A stretch of DNA of 64,000 nt, taken from contig JACRMM010000008.1 in NCBI GenBank assembly GCA_016214985.1, positions 62,001-126,000 on the forward strand. The letters are read 5' to 3'. Below are positions 42,720-51,788 of this stretch, in pieces. A program made the translations under genes and the position numbers. Origin of the DNA: Deltaproteobacteria bacterium (GTDB lineage Bacteria; Desulfobacterota; Deferrisomatia; Deferrisomatales; JACRMM01). The notes under the pieces were generated by a model. That model made no database searches. It worked only from the letters and a program-made list of their open reading frames with translations, and had not been told where the DNA came from. The number at the start of each line of letters is the position of its first letter. Position 1 is the stretch's first letter.

Positions 42720-42865
42720 CACCAATCCTCCCATCGTCGTATCCTCCGCCCGCGGATGCGCTCCAGACAAGACGCGTCCGCGCTGGGATTGAATACTAGA
42801 CTCGATTGGTGAGGGTTTGGTGAGTCCTCCGTTAGACGTCCGTGAGAACGATTCCCGTCACGGAT

Positions 42866-45172
42866 CTACCCCTCCGCGGCGTCCTTCTCCCGCTTCTCCT
42901 TCATCGCCCGCCAGATCTTCTCGTAGGAGAGCGGCAGGCTGTTGACCCGGACCCCCATGGCGTCGAAGATCGCGTTCGAGAAGCATCCCATCGTGGGGTT
43001 GGTGGAGCCCTCTCCGACCTCCTTGGCGCCCCAGGGGCCCGCGGGCTCGTGCGGCTCGATCACTCGGGAGTGGATGCGCGGCATGTCGAGCGCCGTGGGG
43101 AGGCGGTAGTTCGCGAGGTCGGGGTTCCGGATGTTGCCTTTGTCGTCGAAGAGCACCTGCTCCCACACCGACTCGCCCATGCCCATGGCGAGCGCTCCAT
43201 GCACCTGGCCATGGAGGAGCCGCGGGTTGATGACGGTGCCGCAGTCGTGCACGTCCCAGACGTCGTGCACGGTGACCTCGCCGGTGTCCTCGTCGATCTC
43301 CACCTCGCTCACCTGCACGCCGAAGCTGTAGGCCGGCGACGTGCCGACCGCCGCGCCCTTGAACTTGCCGCCCAACTTCGGGGGCGTGTAGGAGCCGTGG
43401 CCCAGCAGCGGGCCCCGCAGCACGAAGTGTTTTCGAGCGACCTCCTCGAAGGTCAGAGGCGCCTCGAGCTCCCGGGACCGGGAGAAGACGAGCCCGTCCC
43501 CGCACTCGAGGTCGTCGCAGGGGACGTGGAGCATCACCGAGGCCATCTCCAGAATCTGCTTCTTCACGGCCTCGCCGGCCTGCTTCACGGCCGTGCCCGA
43601 CATGAGCGTCTGGCGGCTGGCGTAGGCGCCGAGGTCCATGGGCGTCGTCTCGGTGTCGGCCGCCACGATCTTCATCTGCTCGTAGCGGTACCCCATGGCC
43701 TCCGCGGCCATCTGGCAGAGGATCGTGTCCGAGCCTTGCCCGATGTCGGTGGCGCCGGTGTAGAGCGTAGCCGCGGTGCCGTCCTCGTGGACCTTGATGA
43801 ACGCGGCGGCGTGAGGGAGATCCGTCCGGTAGATGGGGTAGCCCGCCCCCGACACGAAGCTCCCGGTCGCCACCCCGATGCCGCGTCCGCGGGGGAGCTT
43901 GCCCTTCTTCTCCGCCCAGCCGGAGATCTCGCGGGCTTGCTCCAGGCAGGCTTTGAGCTCGCAGGTGTTCACCTGAAAATCGTTCAGAGTCACGGTGTCG
44001 GGCCGCCGGGCGTTGCGCAGCCGGATCTCCATGGGGTCGATCCCCAGGTCCGACGCCACGTTGTCGAGGTGGCTCTCGAAGGCGTACTTGGGTTGAGGCG
44101 CGCCGTGGCCCCGCTGGGCCCCGCAGGCGGGCAGGTTCGTATAGAGCCGGAAGAGGTCGAAGCGGTAGTTGTCGAACTCGTAGGTCAGCGGCAGGAGCGC
44201 CCCGGCGTAGTAGGCCGTGGCGATGCCGAGACTCGTATAGGCGCCGCCGTCCATGAGGAAGTTCGCGTGGGCTCCGAGCAGCCGGCCGTCGGCGTCGACG
44301 CCGGTCGTGATCTCCATGTACTGGGCGTGGCGGCCGCGGTTGTGGCGAAACATCTCGGCCCGGTCGTAGAACATCCGGACCGGCCGCCCCGTCCGGCGCG
44401 CGAGCACGGCGCCCGAGAACTCGAGGCCCGTGGGCTCGAGCTTCCCGCCGAAGCCACCGCCCAGGTACGGCTTCGCCACCCGCACGTCGCCCATCTTCAT
44501 CCCGAACTCCCGGGCGATGTAGTACTGGAAGTAGTGGGGCGACTGGGTGCTGGAGTAGACGGTGAGCTTCTCCCCCTCCCAATACGAGATCGCGGAGTGG
44601 GGCTCGATCGGTGCCTGGTAGGTGCGCTGGCCGAGGAAGGCGTCGGTCCGCACGTGGTGGGCCGCAGCGAAGGCGGCCTCCACGTCGCCGAAGTTCTGGT
44701 GGATCTCGACGTTGATGTTCCTCGGGTACTCGTCGTGGACCTGGGGCATGCCCTCGTCCATGGCGTGCCGGAAATCCAGGACCGCCGGGAGCACGTCGTA
44801 CTCCACACGGATCAGGTTCAGGGCTTTGTAGCACGTCTCCTCGTCGATGCAGGCCACGGCCGCGACCTTGTCGCCGACGAACCGCACCTTGTCGATGCAG
44901 AAGATGTTCTCGTCCCACCGGGCGGGGCTGATGCCGTACTTGAGGGTCGGCACATCCTTGTGCGTGATGACCGCCTTCACGCCCGGCAGTCGCTCGGCCT
45001 CGGAGGTGTCGATCGAGAGGATCCGGGCGTGCGCGTGGGGGCTCGTGAGGATCTTCCCGTGCAACAGGTTCGGGAACGTGAGATCGCCCGTGTACTTGGC
45101 CGCCCCGGTTACCTTCTCGCGGCCGTCGATCCGCGGGACGCTCCGGCCGATGACCCTGTGTTTCTCGCTCAT
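42866..45172 (-). CDS. Molybdenum hydroxylase large subunit (4-hydroxybenzoyl-CoA reductase/XDH type)
   Basis: 768 residues, close to the ~769 of 4-hydroxybenzoyl-CoA reductase alpha. The xanthine dehydrogenase-family molybdopterin subunit shows GRSVPRIDGREKVTGAAKYT, the Moco motif YLGGGFGGKLEP, ACGAQRGHGAPQPKYAFE, TGATDIGQGSDTI and the C-terminal GPWGAKEVGEGS with the catalytic Glu. It lacks a CO-dehydrogenase CSFR loop, and AQRGHG fits HcrA-type enzymes. It is the third gene of an operon with the FAD and 2Fe-2S subunits; the junction to the latter is 4 bp. The substrate is an aromatic or N-heterocyclic compound or an aldehyde; 4-hydroxybenzoyl-CoA is one guess. Confidence 0.9.
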   Translation of the reverse strand: MSEKHRVIGRSVPRIDGREKVTGAAKYTGDLTFPNLLHGKILTSPHAHARILSIDTSEAERLPGVKAVITHKDVPTLKYGISPARWDENIFCIDKVRFVGDKVAAVACIDEETCYKALNLIRVEYDVLPAVLDFRHAMDEGMPQVHDEYPRNINVEIHQNFGDVEAAFAAAHHVRTDAFLGQRTYQAPIEPHSAISYWEGEKLTVYSSTQSPHYFQYYIAREFGMKMGDVRVAKPYLGGGFGGKLEPTGLEFSGAVLARRTGRPVRMFYDRAEMFRHNRGRHAQYMEITTGVDADGRLLGAHANFLMDGGAYTSLGIATAYYAGALLPLTYEFDNYRFDLFRLYTNLPACGAQRGHGAPQPKYAFESHLDNVASDLGIDPMEIRLRNARRPDTVTLNDFQVNTCELKACLEQAREISGWAEKKGKLPRGRGIGVATGSFVSGAGYPIYRTDLPHAAAFIKVHEDGTAATLYTGATDIGQGSDTILCQMAAEAMGYRYEQMKIVAADTETTPMDLGAYASRQTLMSGTAVKQAGEAVKKQILEMASVMLHVPCDDLECGDGLVFSRSRELEAPLTFEEVARKHFVLRGPLLGHGSYTPPKLGGKFKGAAVGTSPAYSFGVQVSEVEIDEDTGEVTVHDVWDVHDCGTVINPRLLHGQVHGALAMGMGESVWEQVLFDDKGNIRNPDLANYRLPTALDMPRIHSRVIEPHEPAGPWGAKEVGEGSTNPTMGCFSNAIFDAMGVRVNSLPLSYEKIWRAMKEKREKDAAEG

Positions 45173-45176
45173 GACA

Positions 45177-45713
45177 TCACCCCTTCGCCCCGTGAACGAC
45201 CGCGCCCTCGATGGGGGCGGTCCGGCCTTCGGCCGCGGCGAGCACGGCCTCGACGATGTGGACGTACCCCGTGCACCGGCACAGGTTGCCCCCGATCGCC
45301 TCCCGCACCTCGCGCTCGCTGGGGTGGGGGTTGCGGGTCAGGAGCGCCTTGGCCGAGAGGACCATGCCCGGCGTGCAGTAGCCGCATTGGATTGCGGCGT
45401 GGTTGATGAATGACTCCTGCACGGCGTCCAGGGTGCCGTTCTGCGCCACCCCCTCGATGGTCGTCACCTCGCGGCCCTCGGCCTCCAGGGCGAGCACCAG
45501 ACAGGAGTCCACGGGCTTGCCGTCCAGGAGCACCGTGCACGAGCCGCAGTCTCCGAGCTCGCAGCCCTTCTTCGTGCCGGTGAGCTCGAATTCGTTTCGC
45601 AGCAGGTCGGCGAGCGTCGTGTTGGCCTTGATCACGGCCGTGCGCTCGTCGCTGTTCACGGTGAGGGTCAGCAGGTAGCGGCTGACGCCGCTCTTGTCCC
45701 GGATGGCCTGCAT
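45177..45713 (-). CDS. Molybdenum hydroxylase 2Fe-2S subunit
   Basis: 178 residues, small subunit of the enzyme encoded by its neighbours. The plant-type cluster ligands are GCELGDCGSCTVLLDGK with a more distal Cys in DSCLVL. The second, all-helical cluster has IQCGYCTPGMVLS and GGNLCRCTGYVHIVEAV. It relays electrons from the molybdenum centre to FAD. The N-terminal ~15 residues before YLLTLTVNSDE exceed the usual length, and an internal start could be used. It lies 28 bp after the FAD subunit gene and 4 bp before the large subunit gene. Confidence 0.94.
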   Translation of the reverse strand: MQAIRDKSGVSRYLLTLTVNSDERTAVIKANTTLADLLRNEFELTGTKKGCELGDCGSCTVLLDGKPVDSCLVLALEAEGREVTTIEGVAQNGTLDAVQESFINHAAIQCGYCTPGMVLSAKALLTRNPHPSEREVREAIGGNLCRCTGYVHIVEAVLAAAEGRTAPIEGAVVHGAKG

Positions 45714-45740
45714 GGCGTGCCTCTCGTCTTCGCGGTGGGT

Positions 45741-46619
45741 TCAGTGCGGCTGGCCGTGCCCCTGCTCGATCGACTGGCGGAGCGCCCGCACCGCCAGGAC
45801 ACCGGCCAGGTGGCGCCGGTACTCGGCCGACCCGCGGATGCTGTCGCGCGGCCGGCTCTCGGCAGACGTCCTCCTGCCCACCTCGTCGAGCACCTCAGGC
45901 GTGGGTTCCCTCCCCGTGAGGTAGGCCTCGGCGTTTCGGGCGCGCATCACGCTCGGCGCGCTGGACGCGAGCACGATCCGCGCCTCTTTCACCACGCCGT
46001 CCACCACGGTCACGGAAGCGGCGGCTCCGACCACCGCCAGCGCGCCGGAGCGGCGCAGCCCGAACTTGTGGTACGCGCTGCCGGTGGTCGGCTGGTCGGG
46101 GATCACGACCTCGGTGAGGAGCTCGTCGGGCCGGATGACCGAAGAGGCGGGCTCCACGAAGAACTCCTCCAGGGGCATCGTGCGCTCGCCGCCCGGCCCC
46201 ACGAGACGGATCGTCGCGTTCAGTGCGATGAGGATGGGGGGCAGGTCGGCGGACGGGACCGCGTTGACGATGTTCCCGCCCAGGGTGCCGAGGTTGCGGA
46301 TCTGGGTCGACGCCATCCGGTGAGCGGCCTCCGAGACCGAGAGGTAGCGCTCGTGGAGCACCGCGGACTCGACGATGCCGTTCTGGGTCGATGCGGCGGC
46401 GATCACGACGCCCCTGCCCGCCTCGTGCCGAATGCCTCGCAGCGCCTCGATCCTCCGGAGCGAGATCAGCGCCCGAGGAGCGAGCTTGCCGACCTTCATC
46501 TTGTGCAGGAGGTCCGTGCCTCCCGCAAGGACGCGGGCCTCCGGGCCCAAGGCGACGAGGAGACCACAGGCCTCCTTCACGGTCTCCGGCACGTGGTAGT
46601 CGAAATCCGGAAGATACAT
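45741..46619 (-). CDS. Molybdenum hydroxylase FAD-binding subunit
   Basis: 292 residues, CoxM/HcrB-type. The FAD motifs are VLAGGTDLLHKMK (PP-loop) and the second, STQIRNLGTLGGNIVNAVPSAD in abbreviated form. A C-terminal CO-dehydrogenase flavoprotein domain includes KFGLRRSGALAVVGAAASV. It lacks the ~40-residue insertion with an extra [4Fe-4S] cluster found in true 4-hydroxybenzoyl-CoA reductase HcrB, so electrons may flow outward as in aerobic hydroxylases. It is the first gene of the operon and starts 24 bp after an inverted repeat at 46643-46662. Confidence 0.92.
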   Translation of the reverse strand: MYLPDFDYHVPETVKEACGLLVALGPEARVLAGGTDLLHKMKVGKLAPRALISLRRIEALRGIRHEAGRGVVIAAASTQNGIVESAVLHERYLSVSEAAHRMASTQIRNLGTLGGNIVNAVPSADLPPILIALNATIRLVGPGGERTMPLEEFFVEPASSVIRPDELLTEVVIPDQPTTGSAYHKFGLRRSGALAVVGAAASVTVVDGVVKEARIVLASSAPSVMRARNAEAYLTGREPTPEVLDEVGRRTSAESRPRDSIRGSAEYRRHLAGVLAVRALRQSIEQGHGQPH

Positions 46620-46642
46620 GGGGCTCTGTCTCCGAGGTCTGG

Positions 46643-46662
46643 TTGTTCAGTATAGAGAACAA
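46643..46662 (-). promoter_or_regulatory. Inverted-repeat operator overlapping a -10 of the Mo-hydroxylase operon
   Basis: On the minus strand TTGTTC-TCTATACT-GAACAA forms a perfect 6-bp inverted repeat with an 8-base spacer that contains the -10-like TATACT. It ends 23 bp before the first operon ATG. The -35 region is poor, which would fit an activator- or repressor-controlled promoter. It lies in one of the few AT-richer stretches of the window. Confidence 0.5.
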
Positions 46663-46781
46663 AGGTGCCATAGCTGAAAAGTCTGCCCCGAGAATCCCTT
46701 GGTGTCAAGAGAGGAAGGTCTGGATTCTGGGTCTGGGGCGACGGCTCTCAACGTTCTCTCTGATGAACATAGGGGCTCCCG

Positions 46782-48845
46782 TCAAAACTCCAGGGAGAGG
46801 CTGCCGAAGTAGCTGGTTCCCCCCAGGGCGTCCTCCACGTGGTCGCCGTTCTTCAGCTGGGCCCGCTGAGCCTCTACGACGAGGAACGTCCGCTGCAGGC
46901 CCAGGCGGTCCCGGGCGTGCCGCGCACTCGTCGGGTCGAGGCCGTTGAGCAGCAGCTTCAGGCCGACCCGGCCGTGGTACCCCGCCACGTGGCCGCGGAC
47001 CTTGGCGCCGTTGTCGACCGCGGACCAGTAATAGACCCGCGTGTACCCCCCGGCGACGAAGGGGACGAGCCACTGTCCTTCGCGCCAGCGGAGGTTGAGC
47101 AGGAGGTACGCCTGGAGGGGCAGTGCGGAAAGCGTCTGCTTCACCGGAGCGGCGAGCGCTTCGCCGGAGGACGACGTGGTGACCTCTCCCTTGTCGCGGC
47201 GAAAGGCAACGTCGACACCCGCCTCGAGCGGAAGCACCGGGAGGTAGCCGACGCTCAGTCTTCCCTCCGGCATCGAGCGGTCCCCGTAGTGGTCGGCCCA
47301 ATCGCGGTCGGCGGGGTAGAAGAGGCCTCCACCGATGCCTGCGACCCAACCGGCTCGCGCCGGCGTCGCAAAGGGGCCCAACAGGAGCGCCAGGGCCGCC
47401 AGCCGCCGCAAGGGTCGCGGTCCCCCGCGCCACGCCAGCGCCGAGGCTGCGAGGAACCCGAGGAGAACACCGAGCAGCCGGGCGAGTCGGAGATTCCTCG
47501 GTCCGGCCGTGCGGACGAAGCAGCCGCCCTTGTCCTCCAGGGGGGGATACCCTTGCAGTTCCCCCGGGGCCAGGGCGGACTCCGGGGACGGATCTGACTC
47601 GACCCGAGGCAGCGTGACCCGGGTCGAGTCCGAGGCGCGGCTTTCCGGGACGGCGTCGCCGCTCTTCGGCGCCCTCGCCGTCACGGAAATGAAGCGGTCC
47701 CCGACCGCGTAGGCCGACACCGACACGCGGTACACCGTTCCGTTGACGAGGCCGCGGATCTCGCGGTCCGTAACATTGCCGACGTCGGTCGTCGTCGGAG
47801 CGGCGCTGTCGTCGGTGCGCAGGTGAACCTTGTAGCCGTCCGCGAGGTTGTCCTTGGCCCAGGAGACCAGCAACCCGCCGTCGGTCGGCGTCGCCGCTAC
47901 CTGCTCCGGCACGGCGGGCGCGATCGACGCGTCAACGGTGTACCGGGTTGTCGGCGGATCCTGGACGGGCACCGGGTCGGAGAATGGAAACTGCTTGCCC
48001 CCGCTTGTCTTCTTGAACCCGAGGGCGTACTCCGTCACGGAGACGCCGAAGGCCCGGTTCCCGGTCCAGGAGACGGTGACGTGGGTGTCGTCCTTAGGGG
48101 TCACCGTCACCCCCTCGACCGGGCCCGGCGTCGGGTCGGCGAAGGGCCCGGAGTACGCGCCCCGCTCCCGGGCCGGCGACTCCTCCGTTACGTGCAGGTC
48201 CTCGGGCGAGTCCGAGGTGTCGAGAAAGAGCGGATCTCCCTGGGTGGAAGGGACGCCGACAGGGAGGTCCGCGTCTGGGAAGAAGTGGTTGTTCTGGACG
48301 GCTGGGCCGGTGCCGACCGGCGTGGTGATGGTCACCCCCTTTCCGTTGTTGGCGAAGAGATTGAACTCGACCAAGACGGTGCTGCCCGAGTCGACGACCT
48401 CCAGGCCCGTGCCGTTCGAGAGGAAGGTGTTGTGGGTGATCGCGAGGGTTCCCTGCGACTGGTGGGCCCCGCCGATCTGCAGGGCGGTGCGTTTCGTGTC
48501 TCGGAAGATGTTGTTTCTCAGGGTCCCCGACGTGGTGCCCGAGAGGCTCAGCTCCGTCTCCGAGAGCGTGAACCGCTGGAGCGTGGCGCCGCTGGCCCAC
48601 TTGATCGCCCCGGTGAGGGTGGTGGCCGCCGTCTCTTCCCCTTCGAGGGTGACATCGCTTCGGAGGGTGAGGGCTGTCGAGTAAGTGCCGCGCCCGACGC
48701 GGACGGTGTCGCCCGCCTTGGCCGCGGTCAGCGCCGAAGGGATGTCAGGGAACTGCGAGGTCGGGACCTCCAGGACGGTCGCCCCGGCACCGGGGGCCCC
48801 GAGCGCGGCGAGGAGTGCGAGGGCGAGTCCGAGTCGATGCGCCAT
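46782..48845 (-). CDS. Secreted beta-helix/FN3 protein fused to an outer-membrane beta-barrel-like domain
   Basis: 687 residues. A signal peptide (MAHRLGLALALLAALGAPGA) is followed by a right-handed parallel beta-helix (about 25-205; NNIFRDTKRTALQIGG, THNTFLSNGTGLEV, EFNLFANNGKGV). Two fibronectin type III-like domains come next (about 205-400). Then GGCFVRTAGPRNLRLARLLG with a hydrophobic segment and RR resembles a C-terminal sorting tail (CFI-box-like). Without a stop it continues into LRRLAALALLLGPFATPARA, which looks like a second signal peptide, and about 170 residues of barrel-type strands ending LSLEF, an outer-membrane terminal signature. AAAGGAG precedes the ATG. Function is unknown; two ancestral genes may be fused. 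Confidence 0.72.
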   Translation of the reverse strand: MAHRLGLALALLAALGAPGAGATVLEVPTSQFPDIPSALTAAKAGDTVRVGRGTYSTALTLRSDVTLEGEETAATTLTGAIKWASGATLQRFTLSETELSLSGTTSGTLRNNIFRDTKRTALQIGGAHQSQGTLAITHNTFLSNGTGLEVVDSGSTVLVEFNLFANNGKGVTITTPVGTGPAVQNNHFFPDADLPVGVPSTQGDPLFLDTSDSPEDLHVTEESPARERGAYSGPFADPTPGPVEGVTVTPKDDTHVTVSWTGNRAFGVSVTEYALGFKKTSGGKQFPFSDPVPVQDPPTTRYTVDASIAPAVPEQVAATPTDGGLLVSWAKDNLADGYKVHLRTDDSAAPTTTDVGNVTDREIRGLVNGTVYRVSVSAYAVGDRFISVTARAPKSGDAVPESRASDSTRVTLPRVESDPSPESALAPGELQGYPPLEDKGGCFVRTAGPRNLRLARLLGVLLGFLAASALAWRGGPRPLRRLAALALLLGPFATPARAGWVAGIGGGLFYPADRDWADHYGDRSMPEGRLSVGYLPVLPLEAGVDVAFRRDKGEVTTSSSGEALAAPVKQTLSALPLQAYLLLNLRWREGQWLVPFVAGGYTRVYYWSAVDNGAKVRGHVAGYHGRVGLKLLLNGLDPTSARHARDRLGLQRTFLVVEAQRAQLKNGDHVEDALGGTSYFGSLSLEF

Positions 48846-49015
48846 GAAACCGCTCCTTTCTCGAGTGGAGGGGAGGAAGCCGGTGAGGCACGGCGGTCGT
48901 CCTCCGCTTGACGCCCCCTCGAGCCCTGTTGTATGAGACGCGCGTCCGACCCGTTGGGGACCGGAGTCGCGCCCGGGAGGGCGCATGATCTCATGGAAGA
49001 CCGGAGGAGGAGAAG

Positions 49016-49675
49016 ATGAGGAAGCGAACGATCTGGGCAGGATTGATGCTGGCGTTGCTGGGCGCGTCCGGTGCAGGGGCGTCCGGCGATGGGCCGGGTG
49101 TGTCGGCAGACGACGCCCTGAAGAAGCTGCTCGACGGCAACGGCCGCTACACGAGCGGGAAGATGGCCAACCCGGGCCGCGACGCGAAGCGCCGGGGAGC
49201 CATCGCGACGGCGCAGCATCCCTTCGCCATCGTCCTGGGCTGCTCCGACTCCCGCGTACCCCCGGAGGTCCTCTTCGATCAGGGACTCGGAGATCTCTTC
49301 GTGATCCGCACCGCCGGTAACGTGGCCGACGACGTGGCGCTCGGAAGCATCGAGTACGCGGCCGAGCACCTCCACGTCCCACTGCTCGTGGTTCTCGGCC
49401 ACGAGTGCTGTGGCGCGGTCGGGGCGACGGCCGCCGGCGGCGAGGCTCCCGGCCACATCGACGCCATCGTCAAGGCGATCCAACCGGCCGTGGAGAAGGT
49501 GAAGGGCAAAGAGGGCGACCTCGTGGACAACGCGGTGGCGGCCAACGTCCAGAATGTGACCGCGCAGCTCAAGGCCTCGCAGCCGCTCCTGGCGAAGCTC
49601 GTGGAGGAGGGGACGCTCAAGATCGTGGGGGCGCGCTACGACCTCGACTCGGGCGTCGTGGACCTGATCCCCTGA
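49016..49675 (+). CDS. Exported beta-class carbonic anhydrase
   Basis: 219 residues. A signal peptide (RKRTIWAGLMLALLGASGAG) precedes a beta-carbonic anhydrase domain that interconverts CO2 and bicarbonate. Zinc ligands and dyad are in VLGCSDSRVPPEVLF (Cys, Asp-Arg) and VLGHECCGAVGA (His, Cys). ALKKLLDGNGRYTSGK is the usual N-terminal helix. Periplasmic beta-type enzymes are less common than cytoplasmic ones. The ATG follows GGAGGAGAAG. It is divergent from the beta-helix protein, with about 170 bp between them that must hold both promoters, and converges with archease. Confidence 0.92.
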   Translation: MRKRTIWAGLMLALLGASGAGASGDGPGVSADDALKKLLDGNGRYTSGKMANPGRDAKRRGAIATAQHPFAIVLGCSDSRVPPEVLFDQGLGDLFVIRTAGNVADDVALGSIEYAAEHLHVPLLVVLGHECCGAVGATAAGGEAPGHIDAIVKAIQPAVEKVKGKEGDLVDNAVAANVQNVTAQLKASQPLLAKLVEEGTLKIVGARYDLDSGVVDLIP

Positions 49676-49699
49676 AACTGAGCCGGGCGGGGCCGGGCG

Positions 49700-50131
49700 T
49701 CACACGTCGACCACGACGGTGGCTTCCCAGCCCCGCTGCGTGCGCTCCACCCGGAGCCGGTGGAGGGTGACGGCCTTCACGTCGACCACCAGCGCGTGCC
49801 GGTCCGGGTCGATCTCTTCGCCCCGCGCCTCGCCCTCGACCCGCCAGTGCCCCGGCCCGCCCTGCAGTCGTACCTCCGTCACCCGGAGCAGCAGCCGTTC
49901 GGCATCCTTGAGGTAGAGGAGCTCATTGAGGAATCCCAGGAGCAGGAGATCGAGGCTCTCGGCCTCCGCCGTCAGGTGCCGTTGCTCGCGCGCCGCCACC
50001 GCGGCCGGGTCTTCGACCATCACGTTCAGGGTCGCGTCCGCGGCTGCGGCGAAGACCTCCTCCGGCGTGGCGCCCCAGGCCTCGAAGGCCGCGTCGGCCG
50101 TCCCGATGTCGTCCAGCGCGCGGTAGGGCAC
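49700..50131 (-). CDS. Archease
   Basis: 143 residues. Archease is a small metal-binding cofactor that activates the RNA ligase RtcB and widens its nucleotide use. The N-terminus MPYRALDDIGTADAAFEAWG and then ATPEEVFAAAADATLNVMVE, DLLLLGFLNELLYLKDAERL, VKAVTLHRLRVERTQRGWEA and the terminal VVVDV are characteristic. The expected metal-binding acidic residues are in DDIGTADAAF and the C-terminal Asp. It is encoded 4 bp after rtcB on the same strand, the classic pair. The start ATG 50131 is clear. Confidence 0.93.
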   Translation of the reverse strand: MPYRALDDIGTADAAFEAWGATPEEVFAAAADATLNVMVEDPAAVAAREQRHLTAEAESLDLLLLGFLNELLYLKDAERLLLRVTEVRLQGGPGHWRVEGEARGEEIDPDRHALVVDVKAVTLHRLRVERTQRGWEATVVVDV

Positions 50132-50135
50132 GGGG

Positions 50136-51593
50136 TCAGCCCTTGACGCTTCCGATGGGGACGAAGCGCGCCACGCGCCGGGAGAGACCGGCGAGGTCCG
50201 TGGCGGTGACCACCTGGTCGATGTCCTTGTACGCCGCGCCGGCCTCCTCGGCGAGGCCGGCGAAGGAGACGGTGCGCACGTAGATCCCCCGCTCTTCCAT
50301 CTCCTGCTGGAGCCGTTTGCCCTGAAACTGGCGCTTGGCCTGGTGGCGACTCATGGTTCGGCCGCTTCCGTGGGCCGTCGTGCAGAAGGTTTCGCGGCCC
50401 GTGTCCACGCCGGCGAGCAGATAGGACCCGGTCTCCATGCTGCCCCCGATGATCACGGGCTGGCCGATGGATCGGTACGCCTCGGGCACCTCTGGATGAC
50501 CGGGGGGGAAGGCCCTGGTGGCTCCCTTGCGGTGCACGAGCACCTCTCGTGGAACCCCGTCGACGTCGTGGCGCTCGAGCTTGGCGGTGTTGTGGCAGAC
50601 GTCGTACACCTGCTGCAGGCCCAGGTCGACGGGGTCGCGGTGGAAGACGTCCGAGAAGACCTCGCGGATCCGGTGGAGGATCACCTGCCGGTTGGCGAAG
50701 GACATGTTGATGGCGCACTTCATCGCCGCAAAGTACTCCTGACCCTCGGCGGAGTGAAACGGCGCGCAGGCGAGCTCCCGATCCGGCACTTTGAGGTTGT
50801 ACTTGCGCTCCATGACCTTGAGAAACGATTGAAGGTAATCGGTTGCCACCTGGTGGCCGAACCCGCGGCTGCCGCAGTGGAACATGACGACGACCTGGTG
50901 GGGCCGATCGATGCCGAAGGCCCGGGCCGCGACCGGGTCGAAGACGTGCTCCGGACGGGCGACCTGGATCTCGAGGTAGTGGTTGCCCGAACCCAGGGTT
51001 CCGATCTGCCGGTGGCCTCGCTCCAGCGCCTTGTCGCTGACCTTGGAGGCGTCGGCTCCGGCGATGCAGCCCCGTTCCTCGGTGCGCTCCAGGTCCGCTT
51101 CCCAGCCGTATCCGTTGCGCACGCACCACCCCGCGCCGTCCTCAACGACCCCCCGAAACTCCCGGCGGGACAGCGAGACGAAGCCCGTGCTCCCCACGCC
51201 GGCGGGCACGCTCTGAAACAGCCGGTCCACCAGATTGCGCAGCCGCGGGGCCACCTCCTCGGCGGTCAGGTCGGTGCGCACCAGCCGCATGCCGCAGTTG
51301 ACGTCGAAGCCGATGCCGCCCGGCGAGATGACGCCGGTCTGAGGGTCCATGGCGGCGACGCCGCCGATCGGGAAGCCGTAGCCCCAGTGGCCGTCCGGCA
51401 TGCAGCACGCGTAGCGCAGGATGCCGGGCAGGGTCGCGACGTTCGTGATCTGGTCGAAGACGCCGTCGTCCATCTCCCCGAGAAGCCGCTCGGTGGCGTA
51501 CACCCGCGCCGGAACGCGCATCCCGAGCTTGTACGAGGTCGGAAGCTCCCAGACCGTGTCGCTGACCTTTCGGACCTCTCGGGGGATCGACAT
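50136..51593 (-). CDS. rtcB: RNA-splicing ligase RtcB
   Basis: 485 residues. RtcB joins 2',3'-cyclic-phosphate (or 3'-phosphate) and 5'-OH RNA ends through a GMP-histidine intermediate. The metal and guanylate site motifs are CMPDGHWGYGFPIGGVAA, GGIGFDVNCGMR, GTLGSGNHYLEIQ, MFHCGSRGFGHQV, HRKGATRAFPPG and the guanylated-His motif CTTAHGSGRTMSRHQAKR. Length is normal for the long form. It is the upstream gene of the archease pair. No rtcR regulator or sigma-54 site is evident upstream, where the divergent ATPase pseudogene starts within 200 bp. It likely repairs RNA or tRNA after damage. Confidence 0.96.
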   Translation of the reverse strand: MSIPREVRKVSDTVWELPTSYKLGMRVPARVYATERLLGEMDDGVFDQITNVATLPGILRYACCMPDGHWGYGFPIGGVAAMDPQTGVISPGGIGFDVNCGMRLVRTDLTAEEVAPRLRNLVDRLFQSVPAGVGSTGFVSLSRREFRGVVEDGAGWCVRNGYGWEADLERTEERGCIAGADASKVSDKALERGHRQIGTLGSGNHYLEIQVARPEHVFDPVAARAFGIDRPHQVVVMFHCGSRGFGHQVATDYLQSFLKVMERKYNLKVPDRELACAPFHSAEGQEYFAAMKCAINMSFANRQVILHRIREVFSDVFHRDPVDLGLQQVYDVCHNTAKLERHDVDGVPREVLVHRKGATRAFPPGHPEVPEAYRSIGQPVIIGGSMETGSYLLAGVDTGRETFCTTAHGSGRTMSRHQAKRQFQGKRLQQEMEERGIYVRTVSFAGLAEEAGAAYKDIDQVVTATDLAGLSRRVARFVPIGSVKG

Positions 51594-51788
51594 GGGGAGG
51601 CTCCTCGTTGCGGCGGTCCCTGCTAACATTCCGAAGTAAAAGGACGATTTTCTCATTCCGCGGGCCGTGACGGGAACCGTACCGGGCCCGGCGGGGCGCG
51701 TCAAGGGAGTCGGTCGGACCGGCCAAGGTGTGGCTTGTCCGGTTTCGGGGCCTTGTCTAAGATCGAACGAGGGCTCACTCGTTGGGCC

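Noticed and set aside
42842-45406. An 854-codon plus-strand open frame
   Set aside because: It is antisense to the molybdenum hydroxylase large subunit, whose motifs are conserved.
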